This document shows positions 23,844-31,728 of a stretch of 33,109 nucleotides of DNA, piece by piece. This DNA comes from Nonomuraea sp. SBT364. GTDB taxonomy: Bacteria > Actinomycetota > Actinomycetes > Streptosporangiales > Streptosporangiaceae. Under the pieces are notes generated by a model. It worked only from the letters and a program-made list of their open reading frames with translations, did not search any database and was not told the DNA's origin. Position 1 is the stretch's first letter. Each line of letters starts with the position of its first letter. The position numbers and the translations under genes are program-made. The stretch lies in contig NZ_LAVL01000093.1 in assembly GCF_001083785.1 (NCBI RefSeq), forward strand, positions 1 through 33,109, read 5' to 3'.

Positions 23844-24610
23844 GCGACGCGGGAGTTCGGCGCCGTCCAGGTGTTGCAGTAGCGGGCCGTGCCGCTGGTG
23901 AAGCCGCGGTCCTGCCAGTAGGCGAGGTTGCGCGGCTTGCCGTGGATCTTGCTCTCGTCCGCCTGCTTGATCGCCTCGACCCACTGGTCCCAGGTGATGC
24001 CCGGGTCGATCGAGTCGATCGTGGAGCGGTAGAAGACGCCGGCGAAGCATTCGGCCTGCATCTCCAGCCGGTGGCTGAGCACCGTGCGGGCCCTGTTCCC
24101 GGCGCGCCAGTAGAGCCGGTTCTGCGCGTCCAGGATGCCGCTGAGCTCCTGCACGTGGTGGCCCCACTCGTGGGCGACGGAGTGCGCGATGTTCATCCTG
24201 AACGGGTCGCGCAGGTCACGCTTCTGGATCCGGATCGCGATCGTGCGGTGGGCCGGGCAGTACTGGGCGCCATTGCTGGTGATCTTGCCGCAGACCGAGC
24301 GGCTGCCCGTGGTGACGGCCAGCTTCGGCGGCGAGTAGCGCAGGCCGGCGGCCCTGAACCGGGCCGCCCAGAAGCGGTTGGCGCACCGGGCCATGGCCTT
24401 GTGGAAGGTCTTGACGGAGACGGCGCTGCCGGCGCGGATCTCGGGGATCGCGCAGGTCATCGTGGAGGGGGTGCCGGACCGGTAGATCTTGTTCTTGGTC
24501 AGTACGGCAGGCAGCCCCGAGCTCGCGGACTTCGTCTCGGCGCTGGCCGTACCAGACAGAGCCAGACCCGCGATCATGCAGACAGACGCTGCGATAAGGG
24601 GAATACGCAC
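23840..24610 (-). CDS. Secreted neutral zinc metallopeptidase (YpfJ-like), paralogue 2
   Basis: This 256-residue protein has a signal peptide (about 1-24, ending GTASA) and the same YpfJ-type zinc peptidase domain as paralogues 1 and 3. HEWGHHVQ is at 147-154 and LEMQAECFAGVF at about 182-193. Four or more cysteines are in conserved places (MTCAIP, ARCANR, SVCGK, QYCPA, RYCNTW), suggesting disulfides outside the cell. Substrate unknown. The GTG at 24610 is preferred over the ATG at 24661: the flanking GATCGTGCGT matches paralogue 1, and -10-like TAAGAT ends 8 nt upstream, as in that gene. A hairpin at 24673-24704 separates it from paralogue 3, so it is probably transcribed by itself. Confidence 0.87.
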   Translation of the reverse strand: MRIPLIAASVCMIAGLALSGTASAETKSASSGLPAVLTKNKIYRSGTPSTMTCAIPEIRAGSAVSVKTFHKAMARCANRFWAARFRAAGLRYSPPKLAVTTGSRSVCGKITSNGAQYCPAHRTIAIRIQKRDLRDPFRMNIAHSVAHEWGHHVQELSGILDAQNRLYWRAGNRARTVLSHRLEMQAECFAGVFYRSTIDSIDPGITWDQWVEAIKQADESKIHGKPRNLAYWQDRGFTSGTARYCNTWTAPNSRVA

Positions 24611-24618
24611 GATCGCGG

Positions 24619-24624
24619 ATCTTA
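24619..24624 (-). promoter_or_regulatory. -10 element for a probably leaderless transcript
   Basis: On the minus strand TAAGAT ends 8 nt before the GTG at 24610 with no Shine-Dalgarno between. The arrangement copies that of paralogue 1. A small palindrome, TTGGTTAGACCAA at 24641-24653, sits where a repressor or the -35 region would be. Confidence 0.55.
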
Positions 24625-24672
24625 GACCAGTTCGTGGTGTTTGGTTAGACCAATGTGGCATCTGAGGCCAGG

Positions 24673-24704
24673 GTGCGGCCGCACCGGGATCGGTACGGCC
24701 GCAC
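24673..24704. terminator. Hairpin between zinc peptidase genes 2 and 3
   Basis: GTGCGGCCG (24673-24681) pairs with CGGCCGCAC (24696-24704), and inside it ACCG pairs with CGGT around GGAT, with one mismatch between the two stems. It lies 30 nt after the stop of paralogue 3 on the minus strand and is a good terminator candidate despite lacking a T-run. Confidence 0.6.
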
Positions 24705-24733
24705 GAAGGTTCGGGCGTGTTTCGGGCGTGGGG

Positions 24734-25591
24734 TCAGGCGACGTAGCGCGAGGAGACCCGCCAGGTGTTGCAGGAGCCCGGGGAGGCGGAGCTGAAGCCC
24801 CGCTTCATCCAGAACGCCTGCGACGGGCCCTTGCCGTGGTCGTTGCGCGCCCAGCCCTCGTGGCCGTGGTCGTGGAACCAGTCCACGATCTGCGCCCAGC
24901 GGCCGGAGTCGACGGGCAGGGTGTCACGCACGGTCCGCATGAAGACCGAGGAGAAGCACTCGGCCTGCAGCTCCGAGCGGCGCGAGAGCAGGAGCCTGGC
25001 GGAGCCGCGGGCGCTGTTGTAGGCCGGGCCGTAGTAGTTCCAGATCCCGGAGATGGCCTGCACGTGGTGGCCGTACTCGTGGGCCATCAGGCGGGCGATG
25101 CCGATCGGGTCGGGGTTGCGCAGCTGGGTCTTGGTGATGAGCATGTACATCGTGCGGTTGGACGAGCAGTAGTAGCCGTCCGCGCCCGACATCCAGCGCC
25201 CGCACGGGCTGCTGACCTTGCTGGTCGTGATGCGCAGCCTCGGCTTGGCGAACGACAGGCGCGCCTTGCGGAACTGCGAGGCCCACGACTTGTTCAGGCA
25301 GTTGGTGACCCGGGTGAGGAAGCGCTTGTAGGCCGCCGTGCTGCCCCGGGGGAGGCTGCCGGGACGGCAGTTGGACGAGGCCAGCCGGCCGGTCTTGTAC
25401 AGCGGGTTGTTCGTGGCGGCCGCCTTGCCGCGGGGCGCGGCGGTCTGCTGCTGCTGTTGCTGTGCCTGCGTGACCTTCTGTGCTGCTTTGGCAGTGTTCG
25501 CCTCGGCGACCGCCGTGCCCGCGCCCGCCAGGGAGATGATGACCCCGGCAGCCAGCAGTGACGACAGTTTCTTCATGGGGAGAGTGTTCAT
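24734..25591 (-). CDS. Secreted neutral zinc metallopeptidase (YpfJ-like), paralogue 3
   Basis: This 285-residue protein has a signal peptide (about 1-29, MKKLSSLLAAGVIISLAGAG through TAVAE) and a linker with a run of six glutamines (Q44-Q49). The YpfJ-type zinc peptidase domain then has HEYGHHVQ at 171-178 and SELQAECFSSVF about 35 residues on. Cysteines SNCRPG, TNCLNK, SPCGRW, YYCSSN and SCNTW line up with those of the paralogues. The C-terminus NTWRVSSRYVA is shared in form. The ATG at 25591 is used; an in-frame ATG at 25576 (MKKLSS) is also plausible. Neither has a clear ribosome binding site. It is divergent from dxs across 123 bp. Confidence 0.87.
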   Translation of the reverse strand: MNTLPMKKLSSLLAAGVIISLAGAGTAVAEANTAKAAQKVTQAQQQQQQTAAPRGKAAATNNPLYKTGRLASSNCRPGSLPRGSTAAYKRFLTRVTNCLNKSWASQFRKARLSFAKPRLRITTSKVSSPCGRWMSGADGYYCSSNRTMYMLITKTQLRNPDPIGIARLMAHEYGHHVQAISGIWNYYGPAYNSARGSARLLLSRRSELQAECFSSVFMRTVRDTLPVDSGRWAQIVDWFHDHGHEGWARNDHGKGPSQAFWMKRGFSSASPGSCNTWRVSSRYVA

Positions 25592-25714
25592 AGTGAGGGA
25601 AAGACTAGGTCAAGTTCTGACAAATGGGGGTGCATTTGACTCGATGAGGTCAGCGTGTCGTCCGCGAACTAGACTTCTTGCGTCGGCGTACAAGACCAGA
25701 GGGGAGTCTGATCC

Positions 25715-27604
25715 GTGAGCGGGTTGCTGGGCTCAGTCAAGGGACCGCACGACGTCAAGAGGCTCGCTGCCGAGGAGTTGCCGCGGCTGGCGGGTGAGGT
25801 GCGTGACCTGCTCGTCGACTCGTGCGCGAAGTTCGGCGGGCACCTGGGACCCAACCTGGGGGTGGTGGAGCTGACCATCGCCATCCACCGGGTCTTCGAC
25901 TCGCCGCGTGACCCGGTCGTCTGGGACACCGGGCACCAGGGCTACGTGCACAAGCTGCTGACCGGCAGGGCCGCCGGGTTCGACGCCCTCAAGCAGGAGG
26001 GCGGCCTGTCGGGCTACCCGAGCCGGGCCGAGTCCGAGCACGACTTCGTCGAGAACTCGCACGCCTCGACCGCGCTGTCCTACGCCGACGGCCTGGCCAA
26101 GGCGTTCAAGCTGCGCGGCGAGCACGACCGCACGGTCGTCGCGGTGATCGGCGACGGGGCGCTGACCGGCGGCATGGCCTGGGAGGCGCTCAACAACATC
26201 GCCGGGGCCAAGGATCTGCCGATCGTCATCGTCGTCAACGACAACGGCCGCTCCTACTCGCCGACCATCGGCGGGCTCGCCTCGCACCTGTCGTCGCTGC
26301 GGGTCAACCGGCGCTACGAGGACATGCTCGAATACGTCAAGGGCAAGATCGGGAACGTTCCCGTGCTCTACGACGCCCTGCACGGCATCAAGAAGGGCGT
26401 CAAGGACGTCATCGCGCCGCAGGCCATGTTCGAGGACCTCGGCCTGAAATACGTCGGCCCCATCGACGGCCACGACGAGCAGGCCATGGAGGCGGCGCTG
26501 CGCAAGGCCCGCGGCTTCCGCGGCCCGGTCATCGTGCACGCCCTCACCCAGAAGGGCCGCGGCTACAGCCCCGCGGAGAACCACGACGAGGACCAGTTCC
26601 ACTCGCCCGGCGCCTTCGACCGCGCCACCGGCGCCGAGAAGCCCAAGGGCCGCGTCTGGACCAACGTGTTCAGCGAGGAGCTCGTCCGGCTCGGCCGCGA
26701 GCGCGACGACCTGGTGGCGATCACCGCGGCGATGCTGCACCCGACCGGCCTGGCCGCCTTCGCCGAGGCGTTCCCCGAGCGCATCTACGACGTCGGCATC
26801 GCCGAGCAGCACGCCCTGACCAGCGCCGCCGGCCTGGCGCTGGGCGGCATGCACCCGGTGGTCGCCGTCTACGCCACCTTCCTCAACCGCGCCTTCGACC
26901 AGCTCCTGATGGACGTGGCGCTGCACCGGCTGCCGGTCACCGTGGTGCTCGACCGCGCGGGCGTCACCGGCGACGACGGCGCCAGCCACAACGGCATGTG
27001 GGACCTGTCGATCCTGCAGGTCGTGCCCGGCCTGCGGGTCGCGGTGCCGCGCGACGGCGAGCGGCTCACCGAGCTGCTGCGCGAGGCGGTGGCCGTCTCC
27101 GACGGGCCCACCGTGCTGCGCTTCCCCAAGGGCCCGGTGGCCGAGGCCGCCGAGGCCGTCGGCAGCCTCGGCACCATGGACGTGCTGCGCGAGCCCGCCG
27201 CCGACGAGCCCGACGTGCTGCTGGTCGGCGTCGGCCCGATGACGCGGGCCTGCCTCGACGCGGCGGTCCTGCTCGACGCGCAGGGCATCTCCTCGACCGT
27301 GGTCGACCCGCGCTGGGTCAAGCCGCTCGACGAGGCGCTGGTCGGCGCCGCGCGGGCGCACAAGCTGGTCGCCGTCGTCGAGGACAACGGCCGGGTGGGC
27401 GCCGTCGGCGACGCCGTCTCGCGGCTGCTGCGCGACGCCGACGTGGACGTGCCGGTGCGCTCCTACGGCATCCCGCAGGAGTTCCTCGACCACGCCAAGC
27501 GGGCGGCCATTCTTGGACGGATCGGGCTCACCGGACAGGATCTGGCGCGCCAGATCACGGAGGCGGTCGCCCGGCGCAGTTCCCCCGTGGTGAGCCCTTC
27601 GTAA
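25715..27604 (+). CDS. dxs: 1-deoxy-D-xylulose-5-phosphate synthase
   Basis: This 629-residue thiamine-diphosphate enzyme condenses pyruvate and glyceraldehyde 3-phosphate, the first step of the MEP isoprenoid pathway. Visible motifs are KFGGHLGPNLGVVELT and DTGHQGYVHKLLTGR near the N-terminus, the ThDP-binding GDGALTGGMAWEALNN with VNDNGRSYSP, and YVGPIDGHD. The central pyrimidine-binding part has GIAEQHALT with the catalytic Glu, and DRAGVTGDDGASHNGMWDLS follows. The length is standard. The GTG at 25715 has GAGGGGAG about 10 nt upstream and agrees with the family start. Its final codons contain a stretch that can pair with the ribosome binding site of the next gene. No other isoprenoid gene is in the window. 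Confidence 0.97.
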   Translation: MSGLLGSVKGPHDVKRLAAEELPRLAGEVRDLLVDSCAKFGGHLGPNLGVVELTIAIHRVFDSPRDPVVWDTGHQGYVHKLLTGRAAGFDALKQEGGLSGYPSRAESEHDFVENSHASTALSYADGLAKAFKLRGEHDRTVVAVIGDGALTGGMAWEALNNIAGAKDLPIVIVVNDNGRSYSPTIGGLASHLSSLRVNRRYEDMLEYVKGKIGNVPVLYDALHGIKKGVKDVIAPQAMFEDLGLKYVGPIDGHDEQAMEAALRKARGFRGPVIVHALTQKGRGYSPAENHDEDQFHSPGAFDRATGAEKPKGRVWTNVFSEELVRLGRERDDLVAITAAMLHPTGLAAFAEAFPERIYDVGIAEQHALTSAAGLALGGMHPVVAVYATFLNRAFDQLLMDVALHRLPVTVVLDRAGVTGDDGASHNGMWDLSILQVVPGLRVAVPRDGERLTELLREAVAVSDGPTVLRFPKGPVAEAAEAVGSLGTMDVLREPAADEPDVLLVGVGPMTRACLDAAVLLDAQGISSTVVDPRWVKPLDEALVGAARAHKLVAVVEDNGRVGAVGDAVSRLLRDADVDVPVRSYGIPQEFLDHAKRAAILGRIGLTGQDLARQITEAVARRSSPVVSPS

Positions 27605-27633
27605 GCGGCGCATGATCACTCACGGTGGGGGAA
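27580..27633 (+). promoter_or_regulatory. Stem that can hide the ribosome binding site of the APC permease gene
   Basis: TTCCCCC (27580-27586, in the dxs coding end) pairs with GGGGGAA (27627-27633), which is the core of the downstream Shine-Dalgarno. Inside, GTGAG (27590-27594) pairs with CTCAC (27619-27623). A ribosome finishing dxs would open the left arm, so translation of the permease would depend on that of dxs. This is inferred from the pairing. Confidence 0.4.
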
Positions 27634-27644
27634 GGTCGCTCACC

Positions 27645-29102
27645 GTGGATATCTTTCGCACCAAGAGTGTCGAGCAGTCGATCCGCGACACCGAAGCCCC
27701 CGAGCACCAGCTCCGCAAGCGCCTGAACGCCGTGGACCTGACCGTCTTCGGCATCGGCGTGATCGTGGGCACCGGCATCTTCGTGCTGACCGGGCAGGTG
27801 GCCAAGGAGATGGCCGGTCCGGCCGTGGCGATCTCGTTCGTGGTCGCCGCGGTCGTCTGCGGTCTGGCGGCGCTGTGCTACGCCGAGTTCGCCTCGACGA
27901 TCCCGGTCGCCGGCTCCGCCTACACCTTCGCCTTCGCCACGCTGGGCGAGTTCCCCGCCTGGATCATCGGCTGGGACCTGGTGCTGGAGATGGCCCTGGC
28001 CGCCGCCGTGGTCGCGGTCGGCTGGTCGGGCTACTTCTCCTCGCTGATGTCCTCGATCGGCGTCAACCTGCCGGCCTCGATCGCGGGTGACGATCCGGTG
28101 GTCAACCTGCCGGCGATGGTCATCGTGCTGATCCTCACCGCGGTCCTGATCGCCGGGATCAAGCTCTCGTCCCGGGTCAACCTGACCATCGTGGTCATCA
28201 AGGTCGCCGTCATCCTGCTGGTGATCGTGGCCGGGCTGTTCTTCGTCAAGGCGGCCAACTACACGCCGTTCATCCCCGCGCCGGAGTCCACGCCCACCGT
28301 GGAAGGGGTCCAGGCGCCGCTGATCCAGGTGCTGTTCGGCATCACGCCGGTGGCGTTCGGCGTCCTCGGCGTCTTCTCCGCCGCCGCGATCGTGTTCTTC
28401 GCCTTCATCGGCTTCGACATCGTCGCCACCGCCGCCGAGGAGACCATCGAGCCGCAGCGCGACGTGCCGCGCGGCATCATCGGCTCGCTGGCCATCTGCA
28501 CGATCCTGTACGTCGCGGTCTCGCTGGTCGTGGTGGGCATGCAGCACTACACCGAGCTGAGCAGCAGCGCGCCGCTCGCCGACGCCTTCACCGCGGTCGG
28601 CCAGTCGTGGGCGGCCACGCTCATCAGCATCGGCGCGATCGCGGGCCTCACCACCGTGGTGATGATCCTCATGCTCGGCCAGACGCGGGTGCTGTTCGCG
28701 ATGTGCCGCGACGGGCTGCTGCCCCGCCCGCTGGCCCGGGTCAACCCCACGACCGGCACCCCCGCGGTGCTCACCGCGATCGTGGGCGTGGTGGCCGCGG
28801 TGCTGGCCGGGTTCATCTCGCTGGGCGCGCTGGCCGAACTGGTCAACATCGGCACGCTGTTCGCGTTCGTCGTCGTCTCGGCCGGCGTGATCATCCTCCG
28901 CCGCACCCGGCCGGAGCTCGAACGGGCCTTCCGCGCGCCGGGCGTGCCGGTGCTGCCGATCCTGGCCGTGCTGGCCTGCCTCTACCTGATGCTCAACCTG
29001 CCGGTCGAGACGTGGCTGAGGTTCGTCATCTGGATGGCGGTCGGCGCCGTGCTCTACTTCCTGTACGGCCGGCGACACAGCAGGGCCGGTCAGGTGGTCT
29101 GA
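27645..29102 (+). CDS. APC superfamily amino acid permease (cationic amino acid transporter-like)
   Basis: This 485-residue transporter has 12 or more hydrophobic spans and belongs to the amino acid-polyamine-organocation superfamily, nearest in pattern to the CAT/YfnA group. Characteristic segments are the helix 1 motif GIGVIVGTGIFVLTG, SFVVAAVVCGLAALCYAEF, the helix 3 region SAYTFAFATLGEFPAWIIGW, and FFAFIGFDIVATAAEETIEPQRDVPRGI, the usual helix 6-7 block in this family. The likely substrate is an amino acid. The GTG at 27645 (MDIFRTKSVEQSI) is chosen because GGGGGAAGG lies about 10 nt upstream and related proteins start this way; the ATG at 27612 would place that site inside the coding region. 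The gene follows dxs by 40 nt and converges on the SSI-like gene, with a hairpin between them. Confidence 0.9.
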   Translation: MDIFRTKSVEQSIRDTEAPEHQLRKRLNAVDLTVFGIGVIVGTGIFVLTGQVAKEMAGPAVAISFVVAAVVCGLAALCYAEFASTIPVAGSAYTFAFATLGEFPAWIIGWDLVLEMALAAAVVAVGWSGYFSSLMSSIGVNLPASIAGDDPVVNLPAMVIVLILTAVLIAGIKLSSRVNLTIVVIKVAVILLVIVAGLFFVKAANYTPFIPAPESTPTVEGVQAPLIQVLFGITPVAFGVLGVFSAAAIVFFAFIGFDIVATAAEETIEPQRDVPRGIIGSLAICTILYVAVSLVVVGMQHYTELSSSAPLADAFTAVGQSWAATLISIGAIAGLTTVVMILMLGQTRVLFAMCRDGLLPRPLARVNPTTGTPAVLTAIVGVVAAVLAGFISLGALAELVNIGTLFAFVVVSAGVIILRRTRPELERAFRAPGVPVLPILAVLACLYLMLNLPVETWLRFVIWMAVGAVLYFLYGRRHSRAGQVV

Positions 29103-29129
29103 CGGCCCGGGGGCGGGCGGGCCACCCCC

Positions 29130-29163
29130 GGCGGGGCGGTCAGAGCGTGAAGACCGCCCCGCC
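29130..29163. terminator. Bidirectional hairpin between the APC permease and SSI-like genes
   Basis: GGCGGGGCGGTC (29130-29141) pairs perfectly with GACCGCCCCGCC (29152-29163) around the loop AGAGCGTGAA. It lies 28 nt after the permease stop, and its right arm is the last codons of the SSI-like gene, whose stop codon falls at the arm/loop edge. The 12-bp stem lacks a T-run. Confidence 0.6.
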
Positions 29164-29529
29164 CGCGGCACGCATCAGGCACGGGTTGCTGTAGACCCGG
29201 CCGAAGATGACGGGCTTGCCCCGCCACGTGCCGGCCACGACGACCGCGTGCGGGCGCAGCTCCCTGGTGCAGATCTGGCCGGGCGACGCGGCCAGCCTGC
29301 CCGGATCGCCGCCGGCCTTGCGCAGCAGCCGGCAGGCCGCGCGCGGCGACGGATGCGTCCCGCCGTCGCGGTCACAGGTCAGGGTGACGGCCTTGGGCTC
29401 GCCGCCCTTCTCCGCGACCAGGATCCGCAGAGCCGATCGCGGGTCGCGCTCCGCGAGTGCCGGTGCCGGTGCCGCCGCGGCGAACAGGAAGGCTCCGCTC
29501 AGCGCCAGCGCGCCGACCGCCTTCGACAT
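29140..29529 (-). CDS. Subtilisin inhibitor-like (SSI family) secreted protease inhibitor
   Basis: This 129-residue protein has a signal peptide (about 1-26, ending APALA) and an SSI domain. Family markers are VTLTCDRDGGTHPSPRAAC, with C52 and C66 expected to bond, and ICTRELRP with C87 expected to bond to C117 in VYSNPCLM. By alignment to Streptomyces SSI, where the reactive bond follows the residue two after the third cysteine, the P1 residue here is R89 (CTR|E). An arginine at P1 favours trypsin-like proteases over subtilisin, as in other SSI members with P1 Lys or Arg. The ATG at 29529 has GGGAGAGG just upstream; the ATG at 29550 is unlikely. It lies downstream of fadB but is separated by two hairpins and should have its own promoter. 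Confidence 0.92.
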   Translation of the reverse strand: MSKAVGALALSGAFLFAAAAPAPALAERDPRSALRILVAEKGGEPKAVTLTCDRDGGTHPSPRAACRLLRKAGGDPGRLAASPGQICTRELRPHAVVVAGTWRGKPVIFGRVYSNPCLMRAAGGAVFTL

Positions 29530-29542
29530 GGTCCTCTCCCTT

Positions 29543-29566
29543 CGTAGCAAGGGACCACACGCTACG
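29543..29566. repeat. Inverted repeat in the SSI-like gene leader
   Basis: CGTAGC (29543-29548) and GCTACG (29561-29566) are separated by 12 nt, starting 14 nt before the SSI-like start codon. It might be an operator or part of a leader hairpin. Confidence 0.3.
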
Positions 29567-29583
29567 ACGGAGAGTGATGGCCG

Positions 29584-29614
29584 TTGAGGAGGCCCGCCGT
29601 GCGGACCTCCTCAA
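29584..29614. terminator. Hairpin downstream of fadB (distal)
   Basis: TTGAGGAGG (29584-29592) pairs with CCTCCTCAA (29606-29614); inside, CCGC pairs with GCGG around CGT. It follows directly after the fadB terminator on the minus strand, as a second block to read-through into the SSI-like gene. Confidence 0.5.
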
Positions 29615-29615
29615 A

Positions 29616-29636
29616 GACCTGCTAAAAGAGCAGGTC
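29616..29636 (-). terminator. fadB terminator overlapping its stop codon
   Basis: On the minus strand GACCTGCT-CTTTT-AGCAGGTC forms an 8-bp stem with a 5-nt loop and is followed by TTTG. The left arm begins within the fadB stop codon (TGA, 29637-29635). Confidence 0.6.
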
Positions 29637-31728
29637 AAGCCGGAAGCGACGCCACTCCCGGCGGCAGGAAGCGTGACGAGGAGTGACCGCTGCGGTCCAG
29701 GTACGGCGTGATGCCGCCCAGGTGGAACGGCCAGCCCGCGCCCAGGATCATGCACAGGTCGATGTCCTGAGGCGCGGCCACCACGCCCTCGTCCAGCATG
29801 AGGCGGATCTCCTCGGACAGCGCGGCGAGCACCCGCTCGCGCACCTGCTCGGCCGTGGACGGTGCGGAGCCGCCCGCGAAGAGCGCCACCGCCTCGGCGT
29901 CGAGCGAGAAGTCCGGCCGGTACACGCCCGGCTTGCCGGAGGCGACCAGCTTGGCCAGGTTCGCCGAGACGCCGAACCGGTCGGGGAACGCCTCGTGCAG
30001 CGTCTCGGCCACGTGCATGCCGACGGCCGGGCCGACGAGCTGCAGCAGCGCGAACGGCGTCATCGGCAGCCCGAGGCCGTCCAGCGCGTGCTCGGCCGTC
30101 TCCAGCGGGGTGCCCTCGTCCACGGCGCTGATGACCTCGCCCATGAACCGGGTGAGCAGCCGGTTGACCACGAACGCCGGGGCGTCCTTGACCAGGACCG
30201 ACGACTTCCTCAGCGACCTGCCGACGGCGAACGCGGTGGCCAGCGTGGCGTCGTCCGTCGCCGCGCCCTTGACGATCTCCAGCAGCGGCATGACGGCGAC
30301 CGGGTTGAAGAAGTGGAAGCCGACCAGCCGCTCGGGGTGCGCCAGGCCGGCGCCCATCTCGGTCAGCGACAGCGAGGAGGTGTTGGTGGCCAGCGTGCAG
30401 TCGGCCCGTACCACGGCCTCCACCTCGGCGAACACCTGCTTCTTGACGGCCAGGTCCTCGAACACGGCCTCGATCACGAAGTCGGCGTCGGCGAACGCGT
30501 CCTTGGTCAGCGACCCGGTCACCAGCGCCTTGAGCCGGTTCGCCTGGTCGGCCGAGACGCGGCCCTTGCCCAGCAGCTTGTCCACCTCGGCGTGCACGTA
30601 CCCGACGCCCTTGTCCAGGCGGGCCTGGTCGAGGTCGGTCAGCACGACCGGGACCTCCAGGCGGCGCGCGAACAGCAGCGCCATCTGCGAGGCCATCAGG
30701 CCCGCGCCGACGACGCCGACCTTGGTGACCTTGCGCGCCAGCGCCTTGTCCGGTGCGCCCGCCGGGCGCTTGGCCCGCCGCTGCACCAGGTCGAAGGAGT
30801 AGAGCCCGGCCCGCAGCTCGTCGCTCATCAGCAGGCCGGCCAGCGCCTCGTCCTCGGCGGCGAAGCCCTCGTCGCGGGAGGCCGTACGGGCCAGCGCGAT
30901 GAGGTCGAGCGCCCGGTAGGGCGCGGGGGAGGAGCCGTGCAGCTTCAGGTCGACCAGGAAGCGCGCGTCGGCGACGGTCTTGTCCCAGTCGGCGGCCGTG
31001 TGGTCGGGGCGGGCGACCTGCTCGGCGCCCTGCAGGACGCGGGCCGCCCAGCGCAGCGACTCCTCCAGGAAGTCGGCCGGTTCGAACAGGGCGTCGGCCA
31101 CGCCCAGCTCGAACGCCTGCGCGCCCTTGACCATGCGGTTCTGGGCGAGCGGGTTCTCGATGATCAGCTTGATCGCGTTCGCCGGGCCGACCAGGCGGGG
31201 GAGCAGCTGGGTGCCGCCCCAGCCGGGCACCAGGCCGAGGAAGCACTCGGGCAGCGCGACCGCCGGGACGCCGGAGGAGATCGTGCGGTAGGTGCAGTGC
31301 AGCGCGACCTCCAGGCCGCCGCCCATGGCCGCGCCGTTGACGAAGGCGAACGACGGGATGCCCAGCTCGCCCAGCCGCCGGAACACGTGGTGGCCCAGCG
31401 CGCCGATGGCCAGCGCCTCCTCGCGCGAGGCCACCTGGGCCGCGCCGTTGAGGTCGGCGCCGACGCCGAAGATGAACGGCTTGCCGGTCACGCCCACCGC
31501 CACCAGGTCGGTGCGGGCGGCGATCTCCGACAGCGCGCCGTTGAGCGCGAACAGGCCGTGCGGGCCGAACGTGTTGGGCTTGGTGTGGTCGAAGCCGTTG
31601 TCGAAGGTGATCAGGGCCATCGTGCCCGCGCCGCCGGGCAGCTCGACGTCGCGTACCAGGGCCTTGGTGACGACCTCGCCGGAATTGCGGTCGCTCAGCA
31701 GCGCGCGCCAGGTCTCGATGTCGCTCAT
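29635..31728 (-). CDS. fadB: FadB-like enoyl-CoA hydratase / 3-hydroxyacyl-CoA dehydrogenase
   Basis: This 697-residue bifunctional enzyme carries out steps two and three of fatty-acid beta-oxidation. The N-terminal crotonase domain (about 1-300) has the oxyanion segment FIFGVGADLNG and candidate catalytic glutamates E140 (AMGGGLEVAL) and E161 (ALPECFLGL). The central NAD-binding domain starts at VGVVGAGLMASQ (337-348), and H472 in GFHFFNPVAVMPLLEIVKG is the dehydrogenase histidine. A C-terminal dehydrogenase domain with FVVNRLLTRFMGE follows. It is about 30 residues shorter than E. coli FadB, normal for actinobacteria. The ATG at 31728 overlaps the fadA stop in ATGA and has GGAG 8 nt upstream. 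With FadA it should form a trifunctional complex. It ends in a terminator. Confidence 0.95.
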   Translation of the reverse strand: MSDIETWRALLSDRNSGEVVTKALVRDVELPGGAGTMALITFDNGFDHTKPNTFGPHGLFALNGALSEIAARTDLVAVGVTGKPFIFGVGADLNGAAQVASREEALAIGALGHHVFRRLGELGIPSFAFVNGAAMGGGLEVALHCTYRTISSGVPAVALPECFLGLVPGWGGTQLLPRLVGPANAIKLIIENPLAQNRMVKGAQAFELGVADALFEPADFLEESLRWAARVLQGAEQVARPDHTAADWDKTVADARFLVDLKLHGSSPAPYRALDLIALARTASRDEGFAAEDEALAGLLMSDELRAGLYSFDLVQRRAKRPAGAPDKALARKVTKVGVVGAGLMASQMALLFARRLEVPVVLTDLDQARLDKGVGYVHAEVDKLLGKGRVSADQANRLKALVTGSLTKDAFADADFVIEAVFEDLAVKKQVFAEVEAVVRADCTLATNTSSLSLTEMGAGLAHPERLVGFHFFNPVAVMPLLEIVKGAATDDATLATAFAVGRSLRKSSVLVKDAPAFVVNRLLTRFMGEVISAVDEGTPLETAEHALDGLGLPMTPFALLQLVGPAVGMHVAETLHEAFPDRFGVSANLAKLVASGKPGVYRPDFSLDAEAVALFAGGSAPSTAEQVRERVLAALSEEIRLMLDEGVVAAPQDIDLCMILGAGWPFHLGGITPYLDRSGHSSSRFLPPGVASLPA

